A DNA stretch of 62,066 nucleotides, from positions 1 to 62,066 of the forward strand of contig NZ_JADWYO010000037.1 in the NCBI RefSeq assembly GCF_022414595.1. The letters are read 5' to 3'. The translations under genes were made by a program, and so were the position numbers. Positions within the stretch are counted from its first letter, which is position 1. Every line of letters starts with the position of its first letter. This document shows positions 60,214 to 62,066 of the stretch, piece by piece. Under the pieces are notes generated by a model. It saw only the letters and a program-made list of their open reading frames with translations. It had not been told where the DNA came from and did no database searches. This DNA comes from Streptomyces sp. MUM 203J (GTDB taxonomy: Bacteria; Actinomycetota; Actinomycetes; Streptomycetales; Streptomycetaceae).

Positions 60214-61004
60214 GCACCCCCCGCGCCACCACCCGCCCGGCGGAGCCCGCCCTGCCGGGCCGGTCCTCCGAGGCGGCGGTGACCGGGCGAGTGCACTCCT
60301 GGGACCTGTCCACCGGCGTGGACGGCCCGGGAACCCGCTATGTGCTGTTCACCAGCGGATGCCCGCTGCGCTGCCTGTACTGCCAGAACCCCGACACCTG
60401 GCACCTGCGCGACGGCCGCCCCGCCGGCGTGGACGAGGTGGCGGCGGACATCGGGCGGTACCGGACCTTCCTCACCGTCGCGGGCGGCGGAGTGACCGTC
60501 AGCGGCGGTGAACCGCTCCTCCAGCCCCGCTTCACCGCAGGGCTGTTCCGCCGCTGCAAGGAGATGGGACTGCACACCGCGCTCGACACCTCCGGGTATC
60601 TCGGGGCCCGCGCGGACGACGCTCTGCTCGCCGACACCGACCTGGTGCTGCTGGACATCAAGGCGTTCGACGCCGCCGTTTACCGCGGGCTCACCGGTGG
60701 CGCCCTCGCCCCGACCCTGTCCTTCGCCACGCGCCTGAACCGGCTCGGCATCGCCACCTGGATCCGCTACGTCCTCGTGCCCGGCTGGACCGACGACATG
60801 GACGCGGTCGACGGCCTGGCCGCCTTCGCCGCCGGGCTGGACTGCGTGGAACGCGTGGACGTGCTGCCGTTCCACAGACTCGGCGCGCCCAAGTACGAGG
60901 CTCTGGGCATCCCGTTCCCCCTGCGCGACACCCCTGCGCCGTCCGCAGAACTGATCGCCCGGGTCACCGCCCGGTTCAGGGCGCACGGACTGAGAGCCGA
61001 CTGA
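60210..61004 (+). CDS. pflA: Pyruvate formate-lyase activating enzyme (radical SAM)
   Basis: 264 aa. The radical SAM cluster is C51-x3-C55-x2-C58 ('GCPLRCLYCQNPDTW'). The activase blocks 'TGRVHSWDLSTGVDGPGTRY', 'GGGVTVSGGEPLLQP', 'ALDTSGYLG', 'LVLLDIKAFD' and 'VDVLPFHRLGAPKYEALG' are all present. It abstracts hydrogen from the PFL glycine. GTG 60210 overlaps the PFL stop by 4 nt. A ~20-residue Pro/Ala-rich N-terminal extension is not typical. Clearly co-translated with its substrate enzyme. Confidence 0.95.
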   Translation: MSTPRATTRPAEPALPGRSSEAAVTGRVHSWDLSTGVDGPGTRYVLFTSGCPLRCLYCQNPDTWHLRDGRPAGVDEVAADIGRYRTFLTVAGGGVTVSGGEPLLQPRFTAGLFRRCKEMGLHTALDTSGYLGARADDALLADTDLVLLDIKAFDAAVYRGLTGGALAPTLSFATRLNRLGIATWIRYVLVPGWTDDMDAVDGLAAFAAGLDCVERVDVLPFHRLGAPKYEALGIPFPLRDTPAPSAELIARVTARFRAHGLRAD

Positions 61005-61058
61005 TCCCGGCCGGCGCGGAGGAGCGGACGGCCCGTCGGCCGTCCGCTCCTCCCGCGC

Positions 61059-61730
61059 TCACCGGCGGTCCGGCGGCGTGACGGCCGGGCCGCACGTCAC
61101 GCCCACCACGCCGTCCACCCGCCAAGCGGCCCTCAGCAGCGCGGTGGTGTCGACGTCCTCGCGGGCCGGGCACTCCAGCCTCACCACCCCGTCCCGCACC
61201 TGCACGCGGACCTCGTCCCGGACGGGCTCCGGCACACGGGCCCGGACCATGTCCATGACCTCCGCGCGGAGGGTCTCGTCGGTCCGCAGGAAGACCCGCA
61301 GCAGATCCCGGCGCGTCACGATGCCGATCAGCCGGTCCTCCGCGTCGACCACGGGAAGCCGGTCGACGCGGCGCCGTTCCATGATGCGTGCCGCGTCCAC
61401 GACACGCTGCTCGGGGTGCACGGTCACCGCCGGGGACGACATGAGGGCGCCCGCCGTCGGGGCGTGCGGCAGGCGCGGGTGCCTCCGGGGCGGCCGGCTC
61501 CACGGGCCCTGGACGCCCGCCACGGCGGACGGCCGTCGCCGCCGGCCCGCCTGGCGCCGCACGAGGTCCGTCTGCGACAGCACTCCGACGACCTTGTCGT
61601 CGTCGTCCACGACCGGCAGCCCGCTGATGCGATGTGCCGTGAGGAGCCGGGCCAGCTCCTTGAAGGACGTGTCAGGGCACGCCCGGACGACCTCGTCGGT
61701 CATCACCTCGCCCACGATACGGATGCTCAC
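61059..61730 (-). CDS. CBS-pair plus BON domain protein (second copy)
   Basis: 223 aa. CBS motifs 'IVGEVMTDEVVRACPDTSF' to 'VVGVLSQTDLVRRQ' and 'LMSSPAVTVHPEQRVVDAAR' to 'LIGIVTRRDLLRVFLRTDE' are separated by a longer Arg/Pro-rich linker than in the first copy (54430-55071). A BON-like end follows ('VRVQVRDGVVRLEC'). GTG 61730 has GAGAGGG 9 nt upstream; the GTG at 61739 abuts that box. Convergent with the activase gene. The two copies bracket rox, usp and pfl, so they may share regulation. Confidence 0.88.
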   Translation of the reverse strand: MSIRIVGEVMTDEVVRACPDTSFKELARLLTAHRISGLPVVDDDDKVVGVLSQTDLVRRQAGRRRRPSAVAGVQGPWSRPPRRHPRLPHAPTAGALMSSPAVTVHPEQRVVDAARIMERRRVDRLPVVDAEDRLIGIVTRRDLLRVFLRTDETLRAEVMDMVRARVPEPVRDEVRVQVRDGVVRLECPAREDVDTTALLRAAWRVDGVVGVTCGPAVTPPDRR

Positions 61731-62011
61731 CGTCCTCACCCCTCTCCGTCGTGCCGACGGTGGCCGTGCTGGTTCCTCGTTACCAGCCTCCGGCGCCGAC
61801 CGCCGGACCGGCAGGTCCGGAGAGCACCGGCACGGGGCCGTACGTCCTCGGCGGGACGGGACCCGTCAGGGCGTCCGGGAGAGCCCACCGGACCCCGCCC
61901 CGGGACCTTCGGAACCTCCGCCGGCCGTCCGCCGGACGCGAGGCTTGAGATGGCCGCCGGACTCCGCCCGGCAGCCGCCGCCCCGAGGCGGCCCCCTACG
62001 AAGGAGTCTCA

Positions 62012-62066
62012 ATGACGAAGTCAAGCCGCCTGCGTGATTGGTGGGGCGGAGGTGAACATCCTTCCG
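62012..62066 (+). CDS. Start of an unidentified gene (3'-truncated by window edge)
   Basis: ATG 62012 follows AAGGAG at a 5-nt spacing and the frame is open to the end of the window (18 codons, 'MTKSSRLRDWWGGGEHPS'). Too short to identify. Confidence 0.5.
   Translation, partial: MTKSSRLRDWWGGGEHPS

Overview
The window is very GC-rich, strongly GC3-biased actinobacterial DNA, almost certainly from a Streptomyces chromosome. Supporting signs are a tyrosinase operon (melC1/melC2), an egtABCD ergothioneine operon, large Ser/Thr kinases, SpoIIE-type phosphatases, a rifampicin monooxygenase preceded by a rifamycin-associated element, GTG/TTG starts, and many 4-nt ATGA/GTGA overlaps. Identifications come from reading translations and motifs; no database search was run.

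Layout. 1-1.2 kb: end of melC1 and melC2. 1.2-4.8 kb: dodecin, an orphan sugar-binding lipoprotein, and an OlsB/OlsA-like acyltransferase pair. 4.7-9.2 kb: egtABCD on the minus strand. 9.3-13.9 kb: bacterial-type PARG, a PemK/MazF-like protein, a small unknown, thiolase, thioredoxin and pirin. 13.87-22.8 kb: an apparent insertion bounded by the intact pirin 3' end and a second, diverged copy of that 3' end. It contains transposase and CNNM-like debris and a five-gene operon (15.2-21.2 kb): B12-binding radical SAM enzyme, 66-aa peptide, class I isoprenoid-synthase-like protein, class II cyclase-like protein, and a truncated SnoaL-like protein. 23.2-27.1 kb: a hypothetical gene, then an MNIO (DUF692) enzyme directly followed by a TIGR04222-type membrane protein with 13 cysteines in its last 92 residues. 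28.3-37.5 kb: two tandem kinases with PQQ-propeller-like ectodomains, a perfect 44-bp palindrome, and a 1197-aa symporter/PAS/GAF/SpoIIE/ATPase fusion. 37.6-43.5 kb: a membrane-anchored S1 protease, convergent with a DUF4331/TPR/NicO operon.

43.8-54.3 kb holds what looks like an unfamiliar RiPP-type cluster. A 55-aa peptide is followed by an attenuator-like hairpin, a radical SAM/SPASM enzyme, an O-carbamoyltransferase, an Fe(II)/2-oxoglutarate oxygenase of the PhyH type, an MFS exporter, a thioredoxin-reductase-like dithiol oxidase, an SGNH hydrolase, a proline-rich small protein, a second carbamoyltransferase and an SxtJ-like small membrane protein. A plausible reading (inference) is that the peptide is cross-linked or oxidised by the radical SAM enzyme, hydroxylated, carbamoylated and exported.

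54.4-62 kb: a CBS/BON protein, rox with its element, a universal stress protein, pyruvate formate-lyase with its activase, and a second CBS/BON protein. This looks like a hypoxia/dormancy-type module. The window ends a few codons into another gene.

The three strongest leads for undescribed biology are the B12-radical SAM/peptide/terpene-cyclase-like operon, the radical SAM/double-carbamoyltransferase peptide cluster, and the MNIO plus Cys/Gly-rich membrane protein pair.
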